The translations under genes and the position numbers were made by a program. Shown one piece after another: positions 7,763 through 13,773 of a stretch of 22,446 bases of DNA. The notes below the pieces were generated by a model. The model did no database searches, was not told the DNA's origin, and was given only the letters and a program-made list of their open reading frames with translations. Source of the stretch: HGM12587 sp964561705 (GTDB taxonomy: Bacteria > Bacillota > Clostridia > Lachnospirales > Lachnospiraceae); NCBI GenBank assembly GCA_964561705.1, contig CAZLQJ010000026.1, positions 1 through 22,446 of the forward strand. Reading direction: 5' to 3'. Each line of letters opens with the position of its first letter. The stretch's first letter is position 1.

Positions 7763-7791
7763 TTGACAGATGGGAAGGTTTATAATATGAT
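7763..7791 (+). promoter_or_regulatory. recA promoter
   Basis: A consensus -35 TTGACA (7763-7768), a 17-bp spacer and -10 TATGAT (7786-7791) form a near-ideal housekeeping sigma promoter. Initiation is expected near 7798, just before the LexA box and about 31 nt before the recA start codon. A TATAAT at 7781-7786 is too close to this -35 to pair with it. Confidence 0.85.
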
Positions 7792-7802
7792 GAAAAACAA
7801 GA

Positions 7803-7814
7803 GAACAAATGTTC
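7803..7814 (+). promoter_or_regulatory. LexA (SOS) box of recA
   Basis: GAAC-AAAT-GTTC matches the Gram-positive LexA/DinR core GAAC-N4-GTTC exactly. It lies just downstream of the expected transcription start and upstream of the AGGAGG ribosome site, so a bound repressor would block early transcription. recA is a canonical LexA target. Confidence 0.85.
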
Positions 7815-7828
7815 ACCAGGAGGAAATT

Positions 7829-8863
7829 ATGTCGAATAAAGAAGATAAACAAAAAGCATTGGAAGCAGCTTTGGGACAGATAGAGAAACAGTATGGAAAA
7901 GGTGCCGTGATGAAACTGGGAGATACATCCCATATGCAGGTAGAGACAGTTCCTACAGGTTCATTAAGCCTTGATATTGCCCTGGGATTAGGCGGAGTTC
8001 CAAAGGGAAGGATCATTGAAATCTACGGACCGGAGTCCTCTGGTAAAACTACAGTTGCCTTACATATGGTTGCAGAAGTTCAGAAGCGGGGCGGTGTGGC
8101 AGGCTTTATTGATGCAGAACATGCACTGGATCCGGCTTATGCAAAGAATATTGGTGTTGATATTGAAAATCTGTATATTTCCCAGCCGGACTGCGGAGAA
8201 CAGGCTTTGGAAATTACGGAAACCATGGTTCGTTCCGGAGCAGTGGATATTGTCATTGTTGACTCGGTGGCGGCACTTGTGCCAAAGGCGGAAATTGACG
8301 GAGATATGGGAGATTCCCATATGGGACTTCAGGCACGTTTGATGTCTCAGGCACTGCGTAAACTGACTGCTGTGATCAGCAAATCAAATTGTATCGTAAT
8401 CTTTATTAATCAGCTTCGAGAAAAATTGGGAGTGATGTTTGGAAATCCGGAAACAACGACAGGCGGTCGTGCGCTGAAGTTTTATTCGTCTATTCGTCTA
8501 GATGTAAGAAGAACAGAATCTTTAAAACAGGGCGGTGAAGTAATCGGTAATCATACCCGTGTAAAAGTTGTAAAAAATAAAGTGGCACCGCCATTTAAAG
8601 AAGCAGAATTTGATATTATGTTCGGCAAGGGAATTGTAAAAGAAGGAGATTTGATCGATATCGCTGCAAACCTTGGAATCATTGCCAAGAGTGGTGCATG
8701 GTATGCTTATGAAGGTGAAAAAATCGGTCAGGGTCGTGAAAACGCAAAAACTTTCCTTGCGACAAATCCGGCGGTCGCAGAAGAAGTGGAAAGAAAGATT
8801 CGTCAGCATTATGGATTGCTGGGAGAAGACGTAAAGACAGCGGAAGATACAGAGCAGGCATAA
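7829..8863 (+). CDS. recA: Recombinase RecA
   Basis: A 344-residue DNA-dependent ATPase that forms filaments on single-stranded DNA, drives homologous recombination and triggers LexA self-cleavage. Walker A GPESSGKT is at 67-74, the catalytic Glu97 is in DAEHALD, Walker B IVIVDS is at 141-146, loop L1 is at about 157-165 and loop L2 is at about 195-210 (GNPETTTGGRALKFY, 205-219). The C-terminus is short and acidic. The frame is open upstream to a TTG at 7763, but that codon is the -35 element; AGGAGG at 7819-7824 selects the ATG at 7829. recX starts 1 nt after the stop. SOS control is indicated by the LexA box. Confidence 0.98.
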   Translation: MSNKEDKQKALEAALGQIEKQYGKGAVMKLGDTSHMQVETVPTGSLSLDIALGLGGVPKGRIIEIYGPESSGKTTVALHMVAEVQKRGGVAGFIDAEHALDPAYAKNIGVDIENLYISQPDCGEQALEITETMVRSGAVDIVIVDSVAALVPKAEIDGDMGDSHMGLQARLMSQALRKLTAVISKSNCIVIFINQLREKLGVMFGNPETTTGGRALKFYSSIRLDVRRTESLKQGGEVIGNHTRVKVVKNKVAPPFKEAEFDIMFGKGIVKEGDLIDIAANLGIIAKSGAWYAYEGEKIGQGRENAKTFLATNPAVAEEVERKIRQHYGLLGEDVKTAEDTEQA

Positions 8864-8864
8864 A

Positions 8865-9368
8865 ATGTTTGAAGAAGAACCATTTTTAGAGTTTGAAGAA
8901 CAGGAAAAAACGGAAATAGAAAAAAAGGATGAAGAAAGGCGCGCAAAGCTGCGCGCCCTTCATCTTTTGACGATGATGGACCGCACAGAGGCAAATCTAA
9001 GAGAAAAATTGTCAAAGTCCTACTGCGAGGAAGCAGTGGATACTGCAGTTGCATATGTGAAAAGTTTTGGCTATCTTGACGATGCTCGTTATGTAAAAGT
9101 TTATATTGAGAGCAAAAGCAGGACAAAAAGCCGTAAACAGATTGAGCAGGAATTGATTTATAAAAAAGGTGTTTCCAGGGAAGCTGTTGAAAGAGGTTTT
9201 CAAGAGGCACAAACAGCGGATGTTCGGGAAGTTATCCAACGCTATATGCAGAAAAAAGGCATTGATCCGGAACATTGTGAGGCGGAGCAGAAACAAAAGT
9301 TTTTTGCATATATGATGAGGAAAGGTTTCCAAATCGAAGACCTGAAATCTGTTTTTTACTTGACATAA
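8865..9368 (+). CDS. recX: RecA regulator RecX
   Basis: A 167-residue, mostly helical protein that binds RecA filaments and modulates their activity. The RecX signature begins at LRALHLLTMMDRTEANLREKL (residues 29-49 region). Later repeats include FGYLDDARYVKVYIESKSR (about 67-85) and SRKQIEQELIYKKGVS. The first helix needs residues from about 24, so the upstream ATG at 8865 is favoured over later in-frame starts. No clear ribosome site lies before it; with a 1-nt gap from recA it is probably translationally coupled. A very strong hairpin lies inside codons 20-35 and may lower expression relative to recA. The stop codon abuts the -35 element of the rny promoter. Confidence 0.92.
   Translation: MFEEEPFLEFEEQEKTEIEKKDEERRAKLRALHLLTMMDRTEANLREKLSKSYCEEAVDTAVAYVKSFGYLDDARYVKVYIESKSRTKSRKQIEQELIYKKGVSREAVERGFQEAQTADVREVIQRYMQKKGIDPEHCEAEQKQKFFAYMMRKGFQIEDLKSVFYLT
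8924..8968 (+). promoter_or_regulatory. Strong hairpin inside the recX coding start
   Basis: GGCGCGCA (8938-8945) pairs with TGCGCGCC (8950-8957) around an AAGC loop. Below a 3-nt AAA bulge, GATGAAG (8928-8934) pairs with CTTCATC (8958-8964), then a G-U and three A-T pairs extend it. That is about 19 pairs, by far the most stable structure in the coding part of this operon. The 3' arm ends CTTTT, resembling a weak terminator. The role is inferred. Confidence 0.55.
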
Positions 9369-9388
9369 TGCATAAAAAAGTATAAAAT
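9360..9388 (+). promoter_or_regulatory. rny promoter
   Basis: TTGACA at 9360-9365, overlapping the end of recX, is followed after 17 bp by TAAAAT (9383-9388). The expected start is near 9395, about 48 nt ahead of the rny ATG. It makes rny at least partly independent of SOS-controlled recA-recX transcription. Confidence 0.75.
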
Positions 9389-9424
9389 TTGTTTATTGTG
9401 TTGCGAACAATGAAAACTAAATAA

Positions 9425-9437
9425 AGGAGGTGCTCCT
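9425..9437 (+). promoter_or_regulatory. Possible ribosome-site-sequestering hairpin before rny
   Basis: AGGAG (9425-9429) and CTCCT (9433-9437) are perfectly complementary around a GTG loop, so the only Shine-Dalgarno sequence can fold on itself. It ends 13 nt before the ATG, a longer spacing than usual. The stem is only 5 bp, so any effect on translation is speculative. Confidence 0.4.
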
Positions 9438-9442
9438 GGACG

Positions 9443-10987
9443 ATGGAAACGTTAGCAGTTTGTGCAGTAGTTACAATTGTTGTGGCTGTTGTGGCATCTT
9501 TTGTATCTGTAAATGTGTACAAGTCTTCTACTGAAAAGAAGTTGGGCAGTGCAGAAACAAAGGCGCGTGAAATTATAGATGAAGCGTTGAAAACTGCCGA
9601 GACGAAAAAACGTGAAGCTTTACTGGAAGCGAAGGAAGAGACATTACGGATGAAGAATGAATCTGAACGCGAAATCAAGGAAAGCAGAGCGGAAGTACAG
9701 CGTTACGAAAGAAGAATTCTCTCCAAGGAAGAGCAGTTAGACAAAAAGTCAGCTGCATTGGAAAAGAGAGAATCTAATTTCACAAACAAAGAAGAACGTC
9801 TGGCAAAGAAAGCGGCAGAAATCGATGAGCTTTACGAAAAAAGAGTGCAGGAACTTGAAAGAATCTCTGGATTTACCTCCGAACAGGCAAAAGAATATCT
9901 TTTAAAAGCAGTAGAGGACGATGTGAAGACCGATGCTGCCAAGTTGGTTAGGGAATTAGAAAACAAAGCGAAAGAGGAAGCATCTAAGAAGGCAAAGGAT
10001 TATGTGGTAACTGCCATTCAGAAATGTGCAGCAGATCATGTTGCTGAGACAACGATTTCTGTAGTACAGCTTCCAAGTGATGAGATGAAAGGACGTATCA
10101 TTGGTCGTGAAGGACGTAACATTCGTACCTTGGAAACAATGACCGGTGTAGATTTGATCATTGACGATACGCCGGAAGCAGTCATCTTATCAAGCTTTGA
10201 TCCAATTCGAAGAGAAGTAGCAAGAATTGCCCTCGAAAAATTGATTGTTGACGGACGTATTCATCCGGCAAGAATCGAAGAGATGGTAGAAAAGGCTCAA
10301 AAAGAAGTTGAAAACATGATCCGTGAAGAAGGTGAAGCGGCTACATTAGAAGTCGGTGTTCATGGTATTCATCCGGAACTTGTCAAACTTTTGGGAAGAA
10401 TGAAATTCAGAACAAGCTATGGTCAGAATGCATTAAAGCATTCGATTGAGGTGGCTCATTTATCTGGACTTCTGGCAGCAGAAGTTGGGGTTGATGTACG
10501 TGTCGCAAAACGTGCAGGACTTTTACATGATATCGGTAAATCAATCGATCATGAGGTTGAGGGATCCCATATCCAGATCGGTGTAGACCTTTGTAGAAAA
10601 TATAAAGAGTCTGCAACAGTGATCAATGCAGTAGAAGCACACCATGGTGATGCAGAACCTGCAACATTAATTGCATGTCTCGTACAGGCAGCAGACACAA
10701 TTTCCGCTGCAAGACCTGGTGCAAGACGTGAAACACTAGAAACCTATACAAACAGATTAAAACAACTTGAAGATATCACGAATTCCTTTACAGGAGTTGA
10801 AAAATCTTTTGCTATTCAGGCGGGAAGAGAGATTCGTATCATGGTGGTACCGGAAGTAGTCAGTGATGCTGATATGGTATTAATGGCCAGAAACATTTCT
10901 AAGCAGATTGAAGCGGAAATGGAATATCCGGGACAGATCAAGGTAAACGTAATACGTGAAAGCCGTGTTATTGATTACGCAAAATAA
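9443..10987 (+). CDS. rny: Ribonuclease Y
   Basis: Membrane-anchored endoribonuclease of 514 residues that starts decay of many mRNAs in Firmicutes. It has an N-terminal membrane segment (about 5-25) and a long Lys/Glu-rich coiled coil (about 30-185). The KH RNA-binding domain contains GRIIGREGRNIRTLE (217-231). The HD domain (about 330-425) has the catalytic pair His362-Asp363 in LLHDIGK, and AHHGD (399-403) follows. Length and order match the family. The start is fixed by the membrane segment and by AGGAGG, though with 12-nt spacing. It is transcribed from its own promoter and ends at a terminator 10 nt downstream of its stop. Confidence 0.97.
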   Translation: METLAVCAVVTIVVAVVASFVSVNVYKSSTEKKLGSAETKAREIIDEALKTAETKKREALLEAKEETLRMKNESEREIKESRAEVQRYERRILSKEEQLDKKSAALEKRESNFTNKEERLAKKAAEIDELYEKRVQELERISGFTSEQAKEYLLKAVEDDVKTDAAKLVRELENKAKEEASKKAKDYVVTAIQKCAADHVAETTISVVQLPSDEMKGRIIGREGRNIRTLETMTGVDLIIDDTPEAVILSSFDPIRREVARIALEKLIVDGRIHPARIEEMVEKAQKEVENMIREEGEAATLEVGVHGIHPELVKLLGRMKFRTSYGQNALKHSIEVAHLSGLLAAEVGVDVRVAKRAGLLHDIGKSIDHEVEGSHIQIGVDLCRKYKESATVINAVEAHHGDAEPATLIACLVQAADTISAARPGARRETLETYTNRLKQLEDITNSFTGVEKSFAIQAGREIRIMVVPEVVSDADMVLMARNISKQIEAEMEYPGQIKVNVIRESRVIDYAK

Positions 10988-10996
10988 ATAAGTTTC

Positions 10997-11037
10997 AAAA
11001 ACCTTTCATATACATAACGTATATGGGAGGTTTTTTT
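10997..11037 (+). terminator. Terminator after rny, also carrying the next ribosome site
   Basis: AAAAACCTTTCATATAC (10997-11013) pairs with the stretch 11019-11035 (GTATATGGGAGG plus T's) over 17 positions including two G-U pairs, and ends in seven T's. The 3' arm contains GGGAGG, which is the ribosome site of the ORF at 11038. When the terminator hairpin forms, that site is buried. Confidence 0.85.
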
Positions 11038-11412
11038 ATGTTGTTTCGTTTATTGATCTTTCGTCTGGCGCCTTTGGGTTCTTTGTATTTTTGCAAAGAG
11101 CGAAGACAGATGAAACAAATGATGATACTTCTGTTGGTTTGCTATGGGGGCTGTCTTGCAGCTGCTGCCTGGAAAATTTTTTTGGAGGAACAGTGGAGAG
11201 GAATGTTTTACCTGCCTTTATCTATGTTCCCGCACTATCTTTGTTACGGATTTGCAATCTGGATTATGCTGCGGTGCTTGTGGTGTGCCTGGTCTGTCAG
11301 GGTGTGGCGCAGAATATTTTGTATTGCGCATGTCTGTGTATTGTTGGGGATTTTGGTGGAAAATTACTGGAATCCTGTAATTCTTGAGATTTTTTTAAAT
11401 ATTTTTGAATAA
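11038..11412 (+). CDS. Small hydrophobic membrane protein, unknown function
   Basis: A 124-residue ORF not recognised as a known family. It has an amphipathic start (MLFRLLIFRLAPLGSLYF), a charged KERRQMK stretch, then three likely membrane segments at about 27-45, 57-85 and 92-109. It ends NPVILEIFLNIF. GGAGG at 11026-11030 lies 7 nt before the ATG, a good ribosome site, which favours this frame and this start over the two other open + frames in the same interval. It lies between rny and the xerD-type gene and has no promoter of its own; expression would need readthrough of the rny terminator. Cys, Trp and aromatic content is high. It could be a real lineage-specific protein; coding status is moderately sure. 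Confidence 0.55.
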   Translation: MLFRLLIFRLAPLGSLYFCKERRQMKQMMILLLVCYGGCLAAAAWKIFLEEQWRGMFYLPLSMFPHYLCYGFAIWIMLRCLWCAWSVRVWRRIFCIAHVCVLLGILVENYWNPVILEIFLNIFE

Positions 11413-11455
11413 ATTTTAAATTTTACATATCAAGATGTTGTGGAGAAGAATGAAA

Positions 11456-11482
11456 AAGGATTCGAAATCTTGTGGAATCCTT
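11456..11482 (+). repeat. Inverted repeat upstream of the recombinase gene
   Basis: AAGGATTC (11456-11463) and GAATCCTT (11475-11482) are perfectly complementary around an 11-nt loop. There is no T run after it, so it is not a normal terminator. It lies in the 170-nt spacer between the membrane protein and the recombinase gene. Confidence 0.4.
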
Positions 11483-11525
11483 GAAAAACCTTGAATTTGC
11501 ATGTGATTTTACCCAAAAAAGAAGA

Positions 11526-11553
11526 TTGATTTTCGCGAAAAAATCTGTATAAT
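11526..11553 (+). promoter_or_regulatory. Promoter of the xerD-type gene
   Basis: TTGATT (11526-11531), a 16-bp spacer and a consensus TATAAT (11548-11553) lie about 30 nt before the start codon. The spacer begins inside a perfect 12-bp palindrome, TTTTCGCGAAAA (11530-11541), which could be a regulator site. Confidence 0.7.
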
Positions 11554-11584
11554 CAAAATTATATCACTTTGGGAAGGTTATGAG

Positions 11585-12469
11585 ATGGAAGATAATATAC
11601 GGGCTTTTGTCGGCTATTTGGGGGAAGCAAAAGGCGCATCATACAATACACGGATCTCTTATGAGCGGGATTTGAAAAAATTGAAAGAATATTTGGAATG
11701 TCAGGGTGTAAAGAACTTGCAGGAGGTTTCAGAAACTTCTTTAAATTCCTATATTTTGTATTTGGAAAGAGAAGGGAAAGCACCATCTACAGTGTCCAGA
11801 TATATTGCATCTTTCAAAGGTTTTTTTGAATATTGCTCAAAAAAAGGTGTGATTACAGAAGATCCGGCAGAACGATTGAAGGCCCCTAGAGTTGAGAAAA
11901 AGTTTCCTCAGATTCTGACGATCCAGGAGATGGATCAACTGATGGAAAGTCCGGATATCCAGTCTGAAAAAGGAATACGGGATAAAGCGATGCTGGAACT
12001 TTTGTATGCTACCGGTATTCGTGTATCGGAATTACTTTCCCTAAAGCTGTCAGATATCAATCTGTCGATGGAATATGTTGTATGCCACGAAAAGGCAAAA
12101 GATCGTATTATACCGTTTGGAAATAAAGCACGGAATGCTTTGGAAGATTATCTGGAAAAAACCCGGGAAGCAATGATTGGTGAAAACGAGAGTTCGTATC
12201 TATTTGTTAATTGTTCGGGCAAACCGATGAGTAGGCAAGGGTTTTGGAAACTTGTAAAATATTATGCGGAAAAAGTCGGAATTGAAAAAGAAATTACGCC
12301 TCACACATTTCGACATTCTTTTGCAGCCCATCTTTTGGAAAACGGGGCAGATGTTCAGTCTGTTCAGAAAATGATGGGACATGCAGATGCTTCTACAACA
12401 CAGATGTACGTGGAAATGCAGGCGGGCAATGTCAGGGATGTTTACAAAAAATTTCATCCAAGAAGTTAA
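11585..12469 (+). CDS. xerD: XerD-type tyrosine recombinase
   Basis: A 294-residue site-specific recombinase. The N-terminal SAM-like DNA-binding domain (about 1-85) is followed by the catalytic domain. The active-site set is visible: Arg146 (TGIRVSEL), a Lys in HEKAKDR (170 or 172), His240 and Arg243 (HTFRHSFAAHLL), His266 (MMGHAD) and the nucleophile Tyr275 (TQMYVE). Length and the C-terminus (RDVYKKFHPRS) match chromosomal XerC/XerD proteins that resolve chromosome dimers at dif, not typical phage integrases. A solitary housekeeping role is therefore favoured, even though a decayed accessory island follows. It has its own promoter; the ribosome site GGGAAGG is moderate. Confidence 0.9.
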   Translation: MEDNIRAFVGYLGEAKGASYNTRISYERDLKKLKEYLECQGVKNLQEVSETSLNSYILYLEREGKAPSTVSRYIASFKGFFEYCSKKGVITEDPAERLKAPRVEKKFPQILTIQEMDQLMESPDIQSEKGIRDKAMLELLYATGIRVSELLSLKLSDINLSMEYVVCHEKAKDRIIPFGNKARNALEDYLEKTREAMIGENESSYLFVNCSGKPMSRQGFWKLVKYYAEKVGIEKEITPHTFRHSFAAHLLENGADVQSVQKMMGHADASTTQMYVEMQAGNVRDVYKKFHPRS

Positions 12470-12604
12470 AAATATAGTCCCTTTTCTGAATTATGTGTCT
12501 GATGGATTGGCATGAATAATTTTATATTTTTATGAATAAATCTACATCCAGACTCAAAAGAAAGCGGAATAGTGAAGAGTCACTCATAAATTTAATAAAA
12601 TTTC

Positions 12605-12641
12605 AATAGGCTTGTTCCAAGTGTGGAACGAGCCTATTTTT
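12605..12641 (+). terminator. Terminator downstream of the xerD-type gene
   Basis: AATAGGCTTGTTCC (12605-12618) pairs with GGAACGAGCCTATT (12625-12638) over 14 bp including one G-U, with an AAGTGT loop and TTT following. It lies 136 nt after the recombinase stop and marks the left edge of the accessory island. The ORF at 12642 begins immediately after it, without a ribosome site. Confidence 0.88.
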
Positions 12642-13013
12642 ATGCCTTCAAAAGTGAAAACAGCTTTCAGAAATTCAGGCATACGGTTTCAAGTGCTTAT
12701 TTTTTATAGGAAGTATAAATTTATATACTTCTTATTTGGATATGAGAACTCCAAAGAAGTAGTTTATGTAGGGCAAGCGAAGAAACGTAATGACGGTGAA
12801 TCTGTTCTAAAGAGACTTCGTGAACATGATAAAAGCAGCACAGAGAAGTACAGAGACAAATGGGTATGGATTGTTGCAGTAACAAATAAAAATGATGCAT
12901 GGGGTCTGGATGAACTTAATGCACTTGAACACGCATTTTACAATGAAATACCAGCAGACCAAAGCCTAAATGGTAACAATCCTAATTATGGAGGTGCTGA
13001 CTATGAAGCATAA
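12642..13013 (+). CDS. GIY-YIG nuclease-domain protein, probably N-terminally decayed
   Basis: The ORF (123 residues from the ATG at 12642) contains a recognisable GIY-YIG nuclease core: FIYFLFG (27-33), VVYVGQAKKRNDGESVLKRLREH (starting at 40) and LNALEHAFYNEIP (92-104). Likely catalytic residues are Tyr29, Tyr42, Arg58 or Arg60 and Glu96. The segment before residue 25 does not look like this family. The usual Gly of the GIY motif is Phe (KFIYF). No ribosome site precedes the ATG, which directly follows a terminator. These points suggest a fragment that lost its native start. It adjoins a remnant of a restriction-modification gene, so it may once have been a nuclease partner of that locus. 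Whether it is translated is doubtful. Confidence 0.6.
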   Translation: MPSKVKTAFRNSGIRFQVLIFYRKYKFIYFLFGYENSKEVVYVGQAKKRNDGESVLKRLREHDKSSTEKYRDKWVWIVAVTNKNDAWGLDELNALEHAFYNEIPADQSLNGNNPNYGGADYEA

Positions 13014-13450
13014 GTTACATTCGTGCAAACAGCGTCAATAAGCACAGCGAACTCATTAGGGCATATAAGATTATTTGTACACGAGCAGTAAGTGCGTGGT
13101 CTGGAAATATTGAAAATGTAATCACAAGCATTCAGTTGCTAAAGCCTCTTGAAGTATGTACTGGTACATACAGCATAATTTATTATACGAATGATAAAGA
13201 ATCAGCTTATAATGCAGAAAAATATATCAAGACAAAATTCGTTAGAGAACTTTTAAGATGCACAATAGATGCACGTGGAGTTATTAGTGGAAGTACTTTT
13301 GAATATGTGCCAGACCAAGACTTCACATCATCATCAGACATTGACTGGTCACAATCCGTAGCCGACATTGATAGGCAGTTATATAAAAAGTACAATCTCA
13401 CCGAAGAAGAAATAGCCTACATAGAGCAAACAATCAAGCCTATGGCATAA
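13007..13450 (+). pseudogene. C-terminal remnant of a restriction-modification methylase/endonuclease
   Basis: The frame is open from 13007 to the TAA at 13448-13450, without a plausible start near its beginning. The translation matches, from memory, the C-terminal end of Eco57I-like or related R-M proteins: an early YIRANSVNKHSELIRAYKI-like stretch (13016 onward), then PLEVCTGTYSIIYY, an EKYIKTKFVRELL segment, FEYVPDQDF, DIDWSQSVADIDRQLYKKY and NLTEEEIAYIEQTIKPM at the very end. The catalytic methylase motifs (NPPY type) are absent because everything upstream is lost. The remnant overlaps the end of the GIY-YIG ORF in a different frame. The exact parent family needs a search. Confidence 0.7.
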
Positions 13451-13455
13451 CTCAC

Positions 13456-13492
13456 AGAAGCCTTTCAGCCAACAACTGTTAGGCTTCTTTTT
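13456..13492 (+). terminator. Terminator after the R-M remnant
   Basis: AGAAGCCT (13456-13463) pairs with AGGCTTCT (13481-13488) and is followed by TTTTA. A 3-bp CAG/CTG inner pairing closes part of the 17-nt loop. Its survival a few bases after the remnant's stop suggests it was the native terminator of the lost gene. Confidence 0.75.
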
Positions 13493-13547
13493 ATACTATC
13501 CTATAACTCCCAAAGAAAAAAATAAATTTTTCAAAGGAGGATAAGGT

Positions 13548-13610
13548 ATGGCATTACAAAACAGAGAACTGACACTTGATACCAAGGGTTTATTCCCAAC
13601 CAAAATTTAA
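13548..13610 (+). CDS. Twenty-codon ORF with a strong ribosome site
   Basis: ATG at 13548 is preceded by AAAGGAGG at 13533-13540 with 7-nt spacing, the best ribosome site in the island. The peptide is MALQNRELTLDTKGLFPTKI, then TAA. It is not recognised. It may be the 5' end of a lost larger gene, a leader peptide or a genuine small protein. An inverted repeat begins on its last base. Its sequence is hydrophilic with no membrane segment, so a type I toxin is unlikely. Confidence 0.35.
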   Translation: MALQNRELTLDTKGLFPTKI

Positions 13611-13662
13611 CAAGAAAGCCTCAAGGGAAGTCAGACATAAAGTTTGGTTGCTCTTTTCTTGT
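13610..13662 (+). repeat. Inverted repeat after the 20-codon ORF
   Basis: ACAAGAAA (13610-13617) and TTTCTTGT (13655-13662) are perfect inverted copies separated by 37 nt. The left arm starts at the stop codon of the small ORF. It could be a long-loop hairpin or a scar of a lost element; no target duplication is seen. Confidence 0.35.
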
Positions 13663-13670
13663 GCATCTTA

Positions 13671-13699
13671 TTTACAAAACACAAGGTAATAGTTAAAAT
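13671..13699 (+). promoter_or_regulatory. Probable promoter of the lipoprotein gene
   Basis: TTTACA (13671-13676), a 17-bp spacer and TAAAAT (13694-13699), about 75 nt before the lipoprotein start codon. Moderate match in an AT-rich stretch, so chance similarity is possible. Apart from this, the terminator, the 20-codon ORF and the inverted repeat, nothing else is seen in 13451-13773. Confidence 0.45.
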
Positions 13700-13773
13700 A
13701 ATAAAGTAGCATGAAATACAACGTTAGGATAAGAGATAATAAAAAATATTTTTTTAGTTGGAGGATAAAGAGT

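Noticed and set aside
7763..7828. Twenty-two extra codons upstream of recA in frame, starting at TTG
   Set aside because: The TTG is part of the -35 element, and AGGAGG plus the usual RecA N-terminus point to the ATG at 7829.
11585..12469. The tyrosine recombinase as integrase of the adjacent island
   Set aside because: Length and motifs match chromosomal XerC/D; it has its own promoter, and no attachment-site repeats were found at the island edges.
13548..13662. Type I toxin-antitoxin unit from the 20-codon ORF and inverted repeat
   Set aside because: The peptide is hydrophilic with no membrane segment, and no antisense promoter could be identified.
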